DNA from: JAXMAZ01 sp046350115
Lineage (GTDB): Bacteria > Planctomycetota > Planctomycetia > Gemmatales > Gemmataceae
DNA: 64,000 nt
NCBI GenBank assembly: GCA_046350115.1
Contig: JAXMAZ010000026.1
Coordinates: 39,023-103,022 of the forward strand
Reading direction: 5' to 3'
The notes below the pieces were generated by a model, which searched no databases, had not been told where the DNA came from, and saw nothing but the letters and a program-made list of their open reading frames with translations. The position numbers were made by a program, and so were the translations under genes. The stretch's first letter is position 1. Every line of letters starts with the position of its first letter. This document shows, piece after piece, positions 24,534-32,094 of this stretch.

Positions 24534-24681
24534 AGCCGTCACCACCGTCACGACCGGCCGGGATCGCGGCGCGAACCACGGCGGCCCGGTTCCCACGGCT
24601 GGCACTTTGGCTGTTCACCGGACCCGCGGACCACGACCGGGTCACGGCCCAGGCTGTTCCCCCAACACCGGAGGACGTCCC

Positions 24682-26040
24682 TTGCCCTCTCCGCGTCTGT
24701 TCGCCCCGCTGCTGGCGCTTCTCGCTGCCGGACCCGTCGCCGCCCAGGACGCGGTCCCGCCCCACCTGACCGACTACGTGTCCAAGGACGACGGGGCGTT
24801 CGCCTGGAAGCTGGCCGAGAAAACCGAGACCCCGGCCGGCACCATCTACACCCTCGACCTGACCTCGCAGAAGTGGCACGGCGTGGTGTGGACGCACAAG
24901 CTCCAGGTGATCGTGCCGAAGGGCATCACCCCGAAGCCCACCATGTTGCTGTTCAACACCGGCGGCACCCCGGGCGGGTCGTCCGCGGCCATCGCGCTCG
25001 CCCTGGCCGACCGCATCCAGTCCCCGATCGCCTTCCTGTACGGCATCCCGAACCAGCCGATCCCGGAGATCGGCGGGAACAAGAAAGAAGACGCCCTCAT
25101 CGCCGAGACGTTCGTCCGCTACCTGGAGACGAAAGACCCGACCTGGCCGCTCCTGTTCCCGATGGCCAAGAGCCTGGTCAAGGCCATGGACGCCATCCAG
25201 GCGTTCGCCAAGCAGGAGTGGAAGTTCGACGTCACCCACTTCGTGGTGAGCGGGGCGTCCAAGCGGGGGTGGACGAGCTGGCTGACGGCGGCCACCGGGG
25301 ACAAGCGGGTGAAGGCGATCGCCCCGATGGTGATCGACACCCTGAACTTCCAGAAGCAGATGCCCCACCAGTTGAAGTCGTTCAACGGCAAGTACAGCGA
25401 GCAGATCCACGACTACGAGGAGCGGGGGCTGCTGCCGCTGCCGGACACCACCGAGGCCAAGCAGTTGTGGGCGATGGTCGACCCGTGGGTGTACCGGAGC
25501 AAGCTGACCCTGCCCAAGCTGCTGATCCACGGGACGAACGACCCGTACTGGGCGCAGGACGCGATGAACCTGTACTGGGACGACTTGCCGGGGCCGAAGT
25601 GGGTGTGCTACGTGCCGAACGCCGGGCACGGGCTGCGGCCGGAGGACAAGCCGAACCAGAAGGGGTCGAAGATGGACCCGTTCCCGACCCAGGGGATCGA
25701 CGCCCTGGCCGCGTTCGTCCGCCACCAGGTGATCGACAACCCGATGCCGAACCTGACCTGGGAGCACGCCGACGGGCCGACCGGGCCGGTCCTGCGGATC
25801 ACCTCCGACCCGCCGGCCAAGGCGATCCGCGGGTTCGTGGCCACGTCCGACACCCGGGACTTCCGCAAGTCCCGGTGGGAGCCGGTCAAGTCGCACGGCC
25901 AGCCGACGGCGAAGGCGGAACTGACCGTGACCCCGGCGGCCGGCAAGTTCACCGCCTTCCTCGGCGAGGCGGAGTACGAGATCGGCGGCCTGCGGCACAC
26001 CGTGTCCACCCAGATCCGCGTCCTGGAGCCGAAGAAGTAA
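24682..26040 (+). CDS. PhoPQ-activated pathogenicity-related protein family hydrolase
   Basis: This 452-residue protein has a signal peptide (MPSPRLFAPLLALLAAGPVAAQ, starting at TTG). The family pattern is clear: WKLAEKTETPAGTIYTLDLTSQKW, HKLQVIVPKGITP, LFNTGG, FVVSGASKRGWTSWL (nucleophile-elbow-like GASKRG), IAPMVIDTLNF and LLIHGTNDPYW, then an acidic/His end (NAGHGL). It has an alpha/beta-hydrolase fold with the triad Ser in SGASKRG, an Asp in GTNDPY and His in AGHGL. The Shine-Dalgarno GGAGG is 8 nt before TTG 24682; there is no closer alternative start. It is probably secreted; substrate unknown. Confidence 0.85.
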   Translation: MPSPRLFAPLLALLAAGPVAAQDAVPPHLTDYVSKDDGAFAWKLAEKTETPAGTIYTLDLTSQKWHGVVWTHKLQVIVPKGITPKPTMLLFNTGGTPGGSSAAIALALADRIQSPIAFLYGIPNQPIPEIGGNKKEDALIAETFVRYLETKDPTWPLLFPMAKSLVKAMDAIQAFAKQEWKFDVTHFVVSGASKRGWTSWLTAATGDKRVKAIAPMVIDTLNFQKQMPHQLKSFNGKYSEQIHDYEERGLLPLPDTTEAKQLWAMVDPWVYRSKLTLPKLLIHGTNDPYWAQDAMNLYWDDLPGPKWVCYVPNAGHGLRPEDKPNQKGSKMDPFPTQGIDALAAFVRHQVIDNPMPNLTWEHADGPTGPVLRITSDPPAKAIRGFVATSDTRDFRKSRWEPVKSHGQPTAKAELTVTPAAGKFTAFLGEAEYEIGGLRHTVSTQIRVLEPKK

Positions 26041-26952
26041 GTGGGCTGGGACTTCGCTGCTGAGCTGAGGAAGTACGGCCCCCAAAGCCCACCCGTTGCA
26101 ACGGGTGGGCTTTCTGCTGCCCGCGCTTACTGCGCACACGTCACCCGTAGTCACTACGAGAACTTCACCGTCGCCTCGGTCCTGCTGCCGCGGCGGCTGG
26201 TGCCGCACTTCCAGGCGGTGTACGCCTACTGCCGGTGGGCCGACGATTTGGCCGACGAGACGGGTGACACCGCCGGGTCACTGCTCGCCTGGTGGCGGGA
26301 CGAACTGATGGCCATGTACGCCGGCGAGGCCCGGCACCCCGTCATGGTGGCCCTGCGGGAGACGGTCGCCCGGTTCGCCATCCCGCCGGACCCGTTCCTT
26401 CGCTTGCTGACAGCGTTCGAGCAGGACCAGCGGGTGAAGCGGTACGACACCTTCGACCAACTGCTCGGCTACTGCCGGATTTCCGCGAACCCGGTCGGCC
26501 GTCTGGTGCTGCACCTGTTCGAGTGCTTCACCCCGGACCGGGCGGCCCTGGCGGACGAAACCTGCACCGGCCTCCAACTCGCCAACTTCTGGCAGGATGT
26601 GGCCCGTGATCTGGCCATCGGCCGGGTGTACCTGCCGGCCGAGGACCGCCGCCGGTTCGGCTACCCGGACGCTGACCTGCACGCCCGGCGGTTCACCCCG
26701 GCGTTCGCCGACCTGATGCGGTTCCAGGTGGAGCGGACCCGCGGGTACTTCGACCGCGGGGCGGCGCTCCTGCCGCTGTTGCCACGAGCCGCCCAGGTCG
26801 ACGTGGACCTCTTCAGCCGCGGCGGGCGGGCGGTGTTGGGCGCGATCGAGCGGCAGGGGTACGACGTGTTCGCTCGCCGTCCGGTGGTCGGCAGGCGGGA
26901 GAAGCTCGGGCTGCTGGTCCGGGCGGCGGCCGGCCGGCTGTGGGGCGGGTAA
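26041..26952 (+). CDS. hpnC: Squalene synthase HpnC-like
   Basis: HpnC converts presqualene-type intermediates in the hopanoid pathway (HpnCDE route to squalene). The 303-residue protein has the squalene/phytoene synthase fold with YAYCRWADDLADE (Asp-rich motif 1) and the second motif NFWQDVARDL. The region before that (HYENFTVASVLLPRRLVPHF) is typical of HpnC. GTG 26041 directly follows the upstream stop. Residues 15-25 are encoded by the 30-bp palindrome at 26084-26113, so a variable loop seems to carry an inserted repeat in frame. No hpnD or hpnE is adjacent. Confidence 0.85.
   Translation: MGWDFAAELRKYGPQSPPVATGGLSAARAYCAHVTRSHYENFTVASVLLPRRLVPHFQAVYAYCRWADDLADETGDTAGSLLAWWRDELMAMYAGEARHPVMVALRETVARFAIPPDPFLRLLTAFEQDQRVKRYDTFDQLLGYCRISANPVGRLVLHLFECFTPDRAALADETCTGLQLANFWQDVARDLAIGRVYLPAEDRRRFGYPDADLHARRFTPAFADLMRFQVERTRGYFDRGAALLPLLPRAAQVDVDLFSRGGRAVLGAIERQGYDVFARRPVVGRREKLGLLVRAAAGRLWGG
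26084..26113. repeat. 30-bp palindrome inside hpnC, identical to 14941-14970
   Basis: The same 30 bases (AAAGCCCACCCGTTG and its reverse complement) as at 14941-14970. Here they lie in frame near the 5' end of hpnC and encode the segment SPPVATGGL. It is an exact copy in a coding region. Confidence 0.95.
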
Positions 26953-26955
26953 CAG

Positions 26956-26983
26956 AAACGCCCGCCGGGTCCGGCGGGCGTTT
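26956..26983. terminator. Terminator between hpnC and tRNA-Leu
   Basis: A perfect 13-bp stem, AAACGCCCGCCGG / CCGGCGGGCGTTT, with a 2-base loop starts 4 bp after the hpnC stop. AAA/TTT ends on both sides make it usable in both directions, so it may also end the minus-strand tRNA transcript. Confidence 0.8.
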
Positions 26984-26993
26984 GAAGCGTCAG

Positions 26994-27077
26994 TGCTGGA
27001 GACAGGACTTGAACCTGCACGCCCTTGCGGGCACCAGTCCCTCAAACTGGCGTGTCTGCCAATTCCACCACTCCAGC
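26994..27077 (-). tRNA. tRNA-Leu (GAG anticodon)
   Basis: An 84-base cloverleaf on the minus strand. The acceptor stem is GCTGGAG/CTCCAGC with discriminator A. The anticodon stem CCAGT/ACTGG encloses the loop TTGAGGG, so the anticodon is GAG (Leu). A long variable arm (CCCGCAAGGG) is typical of class II Leu tRNAs, and the T-arm contains GGTTCAAGTCC. CCA is not encoded. It is the only tRNA in the window. Confidence 0.95.
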
Positions 27078-27220
27078 GGACACCGTGATTATGTCGGCTG
27101 GGGCGAAAGGTTCAAGGGGGACACCGCGACGGCCGGGGGCGGAAAAACCCCAGCCCGGCGGCGCAAGCGGGCTGATGCCGGCCGTTCTCGGATACCTTCC
27201 CCCGAGACACGGAAGTCGTC

Positions 27221-27400
27221 ATGAACCCGACCGACACCCCTGCCGACCGGGCCGCCGCGTTCTACGAGCAGTACCGCCGCCTGGCCGAGCCGTCTCGCAA
27301 GGACGGCGACCGGGCGGAGGCCAAGGCGGTGTGGGACCGGCCGGCCGCCCCGTCGGCCCCGGCCGACCGCACCCCGACGCGGGTCGGCGGGTACTTCTGA
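27221..27400 (+). CDS. Small unknown protein (59 aa)
   Basis: ATG 27221 to TGA 27400 encodes 59 residues beginning MNPTDTPADRAAAFYEQYRR and ending TPTRVGGYF, hydrophilic and acidic/basic mixed with no signal. It lies 144 bp past the tRNA and ends 1 bp before the convergent PIG-L gene. GGAAG is about 5 nt upstream. It is plausible as a gene but unproven, and no family is recognised. Confidence 0.5.
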   Translation: MNPTDTPADRAAAFYEQYRRLAEPSRKDGDRAEAKAVWDRPAAPSAPADRTPTRVGGYF

Positions 27401-27401
27401 G

Positions 27402-28295
27402 TCACTCGTAGAACGGGAACAGCTTCTTGAGCTGGTCCTCGCTCACCCGCCGGCCGTACTCGCACACCTCGAACGCCTCGGCGTGCTTCACCTTCATCCC
27501 CTTGTCCGACCCGTACCACCGGGCCAGCGCGTCCCGGTACTGGTTGGCCACGTCGGCGTCCCGTTTGGCCCAGTAGTGTTCCTTGCGGAACCAGGCCTTG
27601 CGGGCGGCGGGGTCGGACGCCGGCGGCACCTTGCGGAACTCCGCCTCGCTGCCGGTCGCCCCGCCCTCGTACAGCTGCGACTCCAGCTCGTGGATGGCGT
27701 CCATCTTCCGGTCGTACACGTCGTCGATGGCCACCACGATGTCCGCCCGGAACCGGTTCGGCTTCTGGAAGTTGTCGCTGGAGTACAGGAACACCGGGTT
27801 GGCCGTCAGCGGCGGGGTGTCCGGGCAGAAGTGCGGGACAGCCACCATGTACGCCGCGTCCTGGACCAACACCCCGACGTACCGGTGGTCCGGGTGGTAG
27901 TCCCACGGCCGGTGGGCGATCACCACGTCCGCCTTCCACTCGCGGATCAGCCGGATGATCGTCTTGCGGTGCTCCAGGGTCGGCTCCAGCTCGCCGTCGT
28001 GGATGTCCAGCACCTGCGGGGTGACGCCGAGGATCTTGTCGGCCGCCCGGACCTCGGCCCGCCGGCGGCGGGCGAGCGGGCCGCCGGCCTCCCGCCAGTG
28101 GCCGATGTCCCCGTTGGTGACGGACACGAACTTGACCGCGTGGCCGAGCTTGGCCCACTTGGCCGCCACCCCGCCGGCCTTCAGCTCGGCGTCGTCCGGG
28201 TGGGCGCCGAACACGATCACCCGGACCGGGTCGGCGGCCCGGGTCGGGGCGACCGGGCAAAGGGCGACGGTCAGCAACAGGGCAGGGGTCCGCAT
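27402..28295 (-). CDS. Exported PIG-L/LmbE-family deacetylase
   Basis: This 297-residue protein has a signal peptide (MRTPALLLTVALCPVAPTRA). The zinc motif AHPDDAE is at 31-37 and a second motif, HRPWDYHPDH, supplies the distal histidine, as in LmbE/PIG-L N-acetylglucosaminyl deacetylases. A third region, YSSDNFQKPNRF, follows. The signal peptide suggests action outside the cytoplasm on sugars or glycans; the substrate is unknown. It is divergent from the small membrane protein gene downstream in the window. Confidence 0.85.
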   Translation of the reverse strand: MRTPALLLTVALCPVAPTRAADPVRVIVFGAHPDDAELKAGGVAAKWAKLGHAVKFVSVTNGDIGHWREAGGPLARRRRAEVRAADKILGVTPQVLDIHDGELEPTLEHRKTIIRLIREWKADVVIAHRPWDYHPDHRYVGVLVQDAAYMVAVPHFCPDTPPLTANPVFLYSSDNFQKPNRFRADIVVAIDDVYDRKMDAIHELESQLYEGGATGSEAEFRKVPPASDPAARKAWFRKEHYWAKRDADVANQYRDALARWYGSDKGMKVKHAEAFEVCEYGRRVSEDQLKKLFPFYE

Positions 28296-28539
28296 GTCAC
28301 GGCTCCTGGGGGGTGAGGACGGGGGGATCGTACCCCGTAGCCCGGGGGTGGGCTAGCTCCTGATGCCAGATCGAAACGGCCACCGGGCGGCGCGCTAACG
28401 CGACTTGGCGCCCGAACGGCGGGCCATCGGATTCATGCCTGTCACGGCGGTTTACCGCTTGGCGAACGGGCGGGCAGCGGCGTCTACTCGAACAGGGTCT
28501 GTGGCTTCGTACCGCGTCGGGGGACCGGGAGGATGTGAG

Positions 28540-28848
28540 ATGGCTGACAACCGGGAGGCGTGGCCGGCCCTGGTCCGGGCCGGGCTGATCGGGCTGGAAA
28601 CGCGACGGGCCGCCGTCGGGTTCGCCCGCGTGACCATCGTGACCGCGATCGTTTGCCTGGCGTGCGGGTTCGAGGACGAGTGGTTCTTCCTGTTCGGCGG
28701 CCTGCTCGGGCTGGCCGCCGGGTGGTGCTTCCTGTCCGTCTGGTGGGTCGACTCCAACAGCCGATGGTCGGCCCACCGGGGCATGGCCCGTCGGCACCGG
28801 CCGGTGTACGTGACCGCCCAAGATGGAACCTTAAACCCACAGGCGTAA
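28540..28848 (+). CDS. Small membrane protein of unknown function
   Basis: This 102-residue protein starts at ATG 28540 with a GGGAGGATG-type ribosome binding site. Two hydrophobic segments (VTIVTAIVCLACGF and WFFLFGGLLGLAAGWCFLSVWW) are separated by an acidic loop (EDEW), with a basic C-terminus (HRGMARRHRPVYV). It is unrecognised. It overlaps the convergent gene at 28831 by 18 bp. An upstream in-frame extension to 28405 lacks similarity and is not used. Confidence 0.6.
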   Translation: MADNREAWPALVRAGLIGLETRRAAVGFARVTIVTAIVCLACGFEDEWFFLFGGLLGLAAGWCFLSVWWVDSNSRWSAHRGMARRHRPVYVTAQDGTLNPQA

Positions 28849-30270
28849 CACCTGGCGGACCACCTCCGCCCAGTGGTCCGCCCCGTCTTCCTCGCCGACG
28901 GGTACGGGGCGGCCGTTCCCGTCGGCGAGGGCCGGCCGCGGCCCGTCCACGGTCAGCCCGCACACCACCGCCCCGTCCACGGCCAATTGGACCGGGGCGG
29001 CGGACACGGTAAGCGCGTGCAACTGGCTGTGCCGGGCGTGCTCCGCCAGGGCGGCGTGGGCGGCGGCCGGGCCGCTCACCGTCCGCACCGTCGCCGCCCC
29101 CCGCTCGATCGGCTCCCGCAGGAGCAGTTGCAGCAGCTCGACCTCGTGGGCCAGCGGCGGCTCGGCCCCGGACTGCACCACCAGCACGTCGAACCGGAGG
29201 GCGTCGGCGGACAGCCAGTCGGTCAGCCGGCGGACGGTGGCCAGGACGGCGGCCAGCACCAGCACGATCCGCTGGGCCGGCAGGTCCGGGTCTTTGACCC
29301 GGGCGGCCGCCAGGTCCGGGTACAGGACGAACGCGAACGCCCGCCGCCGGCGGAGGAACTGGTTCTCGTCCCGGCTGTAGTAGAACAGCTCGTCCCGGAC
29401 GAACTTCACGTCGAACAGGTCCGGCGACCCCTCCGGCTCCATGTACGCCAGTTGGGAGTGGAGCAGGCTCTCGACCGACCCCTTGGGGCTGATCGACGAG
29501 TACCCGCCGACCGGGTACTGGTCCTCGTCCAGCACCCGGGTCGGCACCTCCTTGCGGCCGGCCGCCGGGCGGACCGGGCGGGCCGGCAGCCGGGACTCGA
29601 ACAGAGCGGTGAGCTGGAGGGTCTGCCGGTGGGCGACGTACTGGCCGAGTTCGGCCAGGGCGGTCCGCTGCTCCAGGGCGATCACGTCCTCCGGGCCGAG
29701 CAGCTCGGCCACCCGGCGGGCGGCGCTGACCAGTTCCTCGTACTGGCGGACCAGGAGCGGTAGCGGACCGTCCCGGGCGAGCGACTCGAACCCCTCGGCC
29801 AGCACGTCCTCGCCCCTGGACTGGGCCAGCCCGCGGAGGACCGCCGGGGACAGCTCGACCCCGCCCAGGCCGGCCCGCTCCCGGACCCGCTCGACGACGA
29901 ACGCCAGCCCCCGCACCCGGTCCTTGCCGGCGTACCGGCGGAGGGCGTCGCCGGCCCGCTCGAACGTCCAGTCGGCGTACACCTTGCCGAGCAGGTGGTC
30001 CTCGTAGCTGCGGGCCAGGGTGTGCGGCCAGCCGGGCACCTCGACCTGCTCCCCGGCGGCGCGGCCGCGGTCCCGGCCGAACGCCAGGTGGCCGAGGTCG
30101 GCGACGAACCCGATCGGCGGGAGCGGGTGCCCCTCGCCGGCGACCGCCAGCGCCCACTGGAGGACCGGCCCGACCAGCGGCCCGGCCGGCTTCACCACCC
30201 GCTGGAGCCACAGCCCCTGGACGACGTACCGCCGGGCCAGGTCCAGGTCGCGCAGTTCCACCCGTTCCAT
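28831..30270 (-). CDS. 479-residue unknown cytoplasmic protein
   Basis: I do not recognise the family. The protein starts MERVELRDLDLARRYVVQGL, is largely helical (GDALRRYAGKDRVRGLAFVVERVRERAG), then has a linker with SSISPKGSVESLLHSQLAYM and a strand-rich part, AFAFVLYPDLAAARV, LRFDVLVVQSGAEP and TVSAAPVQLAVDGAVVCGLTVDG. The later half resembles a Rossmann-like or VWA-like alternation but has no MIDAS motif. There is no signal peptide. The 5' side faces the gene at 30342 with a 71-bp gap, so it may be in the same transcript. Confidence 0.6.
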   Translation of the reverse strand: MERVELRDLDLARRYVVQGLWLQRVVKPAGPLVGPVLQWALAVAGEGHPLPPIGFVADLGHLAFGRDRGRAAGEQVEVPGWPHTLARSYEDHLLGKVYADWTFERAGDALRRYAGKDRVRGLAFVVERVRERAGLGGVELSPAVLRGLAQSRGEDVLAEGFESLARDGPLPLLVRQYEELVSAARRVAELLGPEDVIALEQRTALAELGQYVAHRQTLQLTALFESRLPARPVRPAAGRKEVPTRVLDEDQYPVGGYSSISPKGSVESLLHSQLAYMEPEGSPDLFDVKFVRDELFYYSRDENQFLRRRRAFAFVLYPDLAAARVKDPDLPAQRIVLVLAAVLATVRRLTDWLSADALRFDVLVVQSGAEPPLAHEVELLQLLLREPIERGAATVRTVSGPAAAHAALAEHARHSQLHALTVSAAPVQLAVDGAVVCGLTVDGPRPALADGNGRPVPVGEEDGADHWAEVVRQVLRLWV

Positions 30271-30341
30271 GCCGGCCTCGTCGGGGCACCCGGTCCGTCC
30301 CTCATTCTACCGGCGGGCCGGGGCCGAACCGCCGCACGGGG

Positions 30342-31166
30342 TCAGCGGCCCTGGAAGTCGGCGGCCGGGACGGGGACCGTCACTTCGGCCGCTCCGCCGG
30401 CGGGGACCGTCACCGCCTGCTTGAAAAACCGCTCCGGCTTGTACCGCTGGCGGTAGATCAGCCCGGTTTCCGGGTCGCGGTCCACGCCGGCCACCCGCCA
30501 GTCCCGCACCCGCACGATCAGCTCGTACTTCCCGGGTGGCACATTGGTCAGCTCGAACCGGCCGTTCGCGTCGGTGACGGCGTGGTACGGGTGGTCGGCG
30601 ACGAGCAGGTCGGCGGCGGCCCAGTAGAACAGCGACCCGCTGGACAGCTCCACCCAGCCCGGCTGGTCCAGCTTGCGGCGGAGCGGCTTGTTCGCGTCGG
30701 GGAAGGGGAGGGTGAAGTAGGCCGCCCCGCGGAACCGCACCGACGCCGGCACCGGCTCCTTCGACACGACCGTCACCTCGTCCCCGGCCCACACCAGGCC
30801 GACACCGGCCGGTTCCCCGTCGCCCTGCTTGACGCGAATGCGGAAGTCGTCGTGGACGACGGTGACGGGCGGCCACGGCGGGCGGCGGGATTTCCCCACG
30901 TTGTCCGGCTTCACGCCCGCGAGCGACACCACAACCCCGCCGAGACCGCCGTCGGTCGAAATCTGTGGGGCGAACGGGTTCGGCCGCTCGGATGCCTTGT
31001 ACCCCGGCCCGCTCGGCAGGGCGGCGGGCAACGGCAGGACGGCCGGCTTCTCACCGGCCCACGTCACCCGGCCGCGGACCGTGCCGGCCGGCAGTGGTTC
31101 GCCCTGCGCCGGACCCAGTCCCGGAGCGATTACGACCACGATTAGTGCTAGAATCCGCACCAGCAT
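30342..31166 (-). CDS. Exported carboxypeptidase-regulatory-like domain protein
   Basis: This 274-residue protein has a signal peptide (MLVRILALIVVVIAPGLGPAQG). Residues about 28-110 form a beta-rich domain (RGRVTWAGEKPAVLPLP). The C-terminal part has VTDANGRFELTNVPPGKYELIVRVRDW, the TDxxGRFxLxxVPPGxYxL pattern of carboxypeptidase-regulatory-like (CarboxypepD_reg) domains often found in cell-surface proteins. The start is ATG 31166, with GGGGG before it. Its start lies 16 bp from that of the divergent cupin gene. Confidence 0.7.
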   Translation of the reverse strand: MLVRILALIVVVIAPGLGPAQGEPLPAGTVRGRVTWAGEKPAVLPLPAALPSGPGYKASERPNPFAPQISTDGGLGGVVVSLAGVKPDNVGKSRRPPWPPVTVVHDDFRIRVKQGDGEPAGVGLVWAGDEVTVVSKEPVPASVRFRGAAYFTLPFPDANKPLRRKLDQPGWVELSSGSLFYWAAADLLVADHPYHAVTDANGRFELTNVPPGKYELIVRVRDWRVAGVDRDPETGLIYRQRYKPERFFKQAVTVPAGGAAEVTVPVPAADFQGR

Positions 31167-31182
31167 GCCCCCGGAGGCGAAC

Positions 31183-31536
31183 GTGTCTGCGACCACCGGC
31201 GGTTCAGTCCGCCACCGTGACGACGCCCCGACGGTGCCGTGCCCGTGCGGGGACAGCACCCGCGTCCTGACCGCGGCCGACGGCGGGCCGTGTTCGGTCC
31301 ACGTCACCCGCATCCGCAACTCGACGAGCCATTACCACAAGGAGACGACCGAGGTCTACTACATCCTCAGCGGCACCGGCGAGATCGAGCTGGACGGCGA
31401 CTGGCATCACGTCCGGCCGGGCAGTGTCGTCCACATCCCGGCCGGGGTGCGGCACCGGCTGGTCGCCGACGGCGAGGTAGAGACGCTGGTGGTCGCCATC
31501 CCGCCGTTCCGGGCCGACGACGAGTGGTTCGACTAG
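31183..31536 (+). CDS. Small cupin-domain protein
   Basis: This 117-residue protein starts at GTG 31183 with GGAGG 5 nt before it (an in-frame ATG at 31165 is possible). The N-terminal segment has a Cys/His-rich start (TVPCPCGDS). The cupin core has HYHKETTEVYYILSGTGEIELDGDWHHVRPGSVVHIPAGVRHRLVADG: metal ligands His-x-His, Glu and later His as in cupin 2. It probably binds a metal and a small molecule; the substrate is unknown. It ends on a CTAG shared with the convergent SRPBCC gene. Confidence 0.8.
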   Translation: MSATTGGSVRHRDDAPTVPCPCGDSTRVLTAADGGPCSVHVTRIRNSTSHYHKETTEVYYILSGTGEIELDGDWHHVRPGSVVHIPAGVRHRLVADGEVETLVVAIPPFRADDEWFD

Positions 31537-31979
31537 TCGGCCAGCTCGCCGGCTTCGAGCCGCTCCTTGAACCGCAGCAGGTCGGCCCGCCCCTTCTTCC
31601 GGGCCAGCCCGACGAACAGCCAGCCGATCAGCCGGAGCAGCCCCTTGAACCGAACGTCCGACTCGGTCTGGAGGCTGGTGGTGCCGTTGCCCAGGTCGTC
31701 GAACCGGAAGGTGACGGTGTTGCTGAACCCGGCCCCGTCGTACCGGGCGACGTATTCGTAAGGGTCGCGGCGGTCGAGGACGGTCTCCGTCATTTCCAAC
31801 ATCCGGCCGTTCTGCAGCATCACCAATTTGGCCGTCGAGCCGGGCTGCTTCGGGAGGCCGCTGGTGTTGGCGTAGTGGACCAGGTCCGGTAGCCACTTCT
31901 TGGCGTTCTCCGGGTGGAAGAACGCCCGCCACACCTTGTCCCGCGGGGCTTCGATGATGATCTCGCCGGGCGTGGACAT
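31533..31979 (-). CDS. SRPBCC-family protein
   Basis: This 148-residue protein starts at ATG 31979 (MSTPGEIIIEAPRDKVWRAF). It has the START/SRPBCC-type pattern: the N-terminal strand with PRDKVW, then FHPENAKKWLPDLVHYA, then a strand series ending FDDLGNGTTSLQTESDVRF and a C-terminal helix. It probably binds a hydrophobic ligand or acts as an Aha1-like or polyketide-cyclase-like domain; no ligand can be named. The stop codon TAG at 31533-31535 overlaps the cupin stop TAG of the other strand in a shared palindromic CTAG. Confidence 0.75.
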   Translation of the reverse strand: MSTPGEIIIEAPRDKVWRAFFHPENAKKWLPDLVHYANTSGLPKQPGSTAKLVMLQNGRMLEMTETVLDRRDPYEYVARYDGAGFSNTVTFRFDDLGNGTTSLQTESDVRFKGLLRLIGWLFVGLARKKGRADLLRFKERLEAGELAD

Positions 31980-32014
31980 CGATCGCTCCGTGGGCGTCGG
32001 AGGGGAGGCGATGA

Positions 32015-32084
32015 CCCCGGGTAGCGGCGGACCCAACGGGTCCGCAGGCCATCGCGGACCCGTTGGGTCCGCCGCTACCCGGGG
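32015..32084. repeat. Perfect 31-bp inverted repeat
   Basis: Arms at 32015-32045 (CCCCGGGTAGCGGCGGACCC...) and 32054-32084 are exact reverse complements around an 8-bp loop. It lies between the SRPBCC start and the typA stop on the same strand, so it is likely to terminate typA. Confidence 0.95.
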
Positions 32085-32094
32085 AGTGTTCCGA

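Noticed and set aside
24206..24605. GTG 24605 as JAMM gene start
   Set aside because: It lies upstream of the apparent promoter, the extension has no family similarity, and it would overlap the promoter. Kept only as an open-frame limit.
26994..27077. Whether the tRNA-Leu could be an attachment site for a mobile element
   Set aside because: No repeat of the tRNA 3' end, integrase or phage gene is seen on either side.
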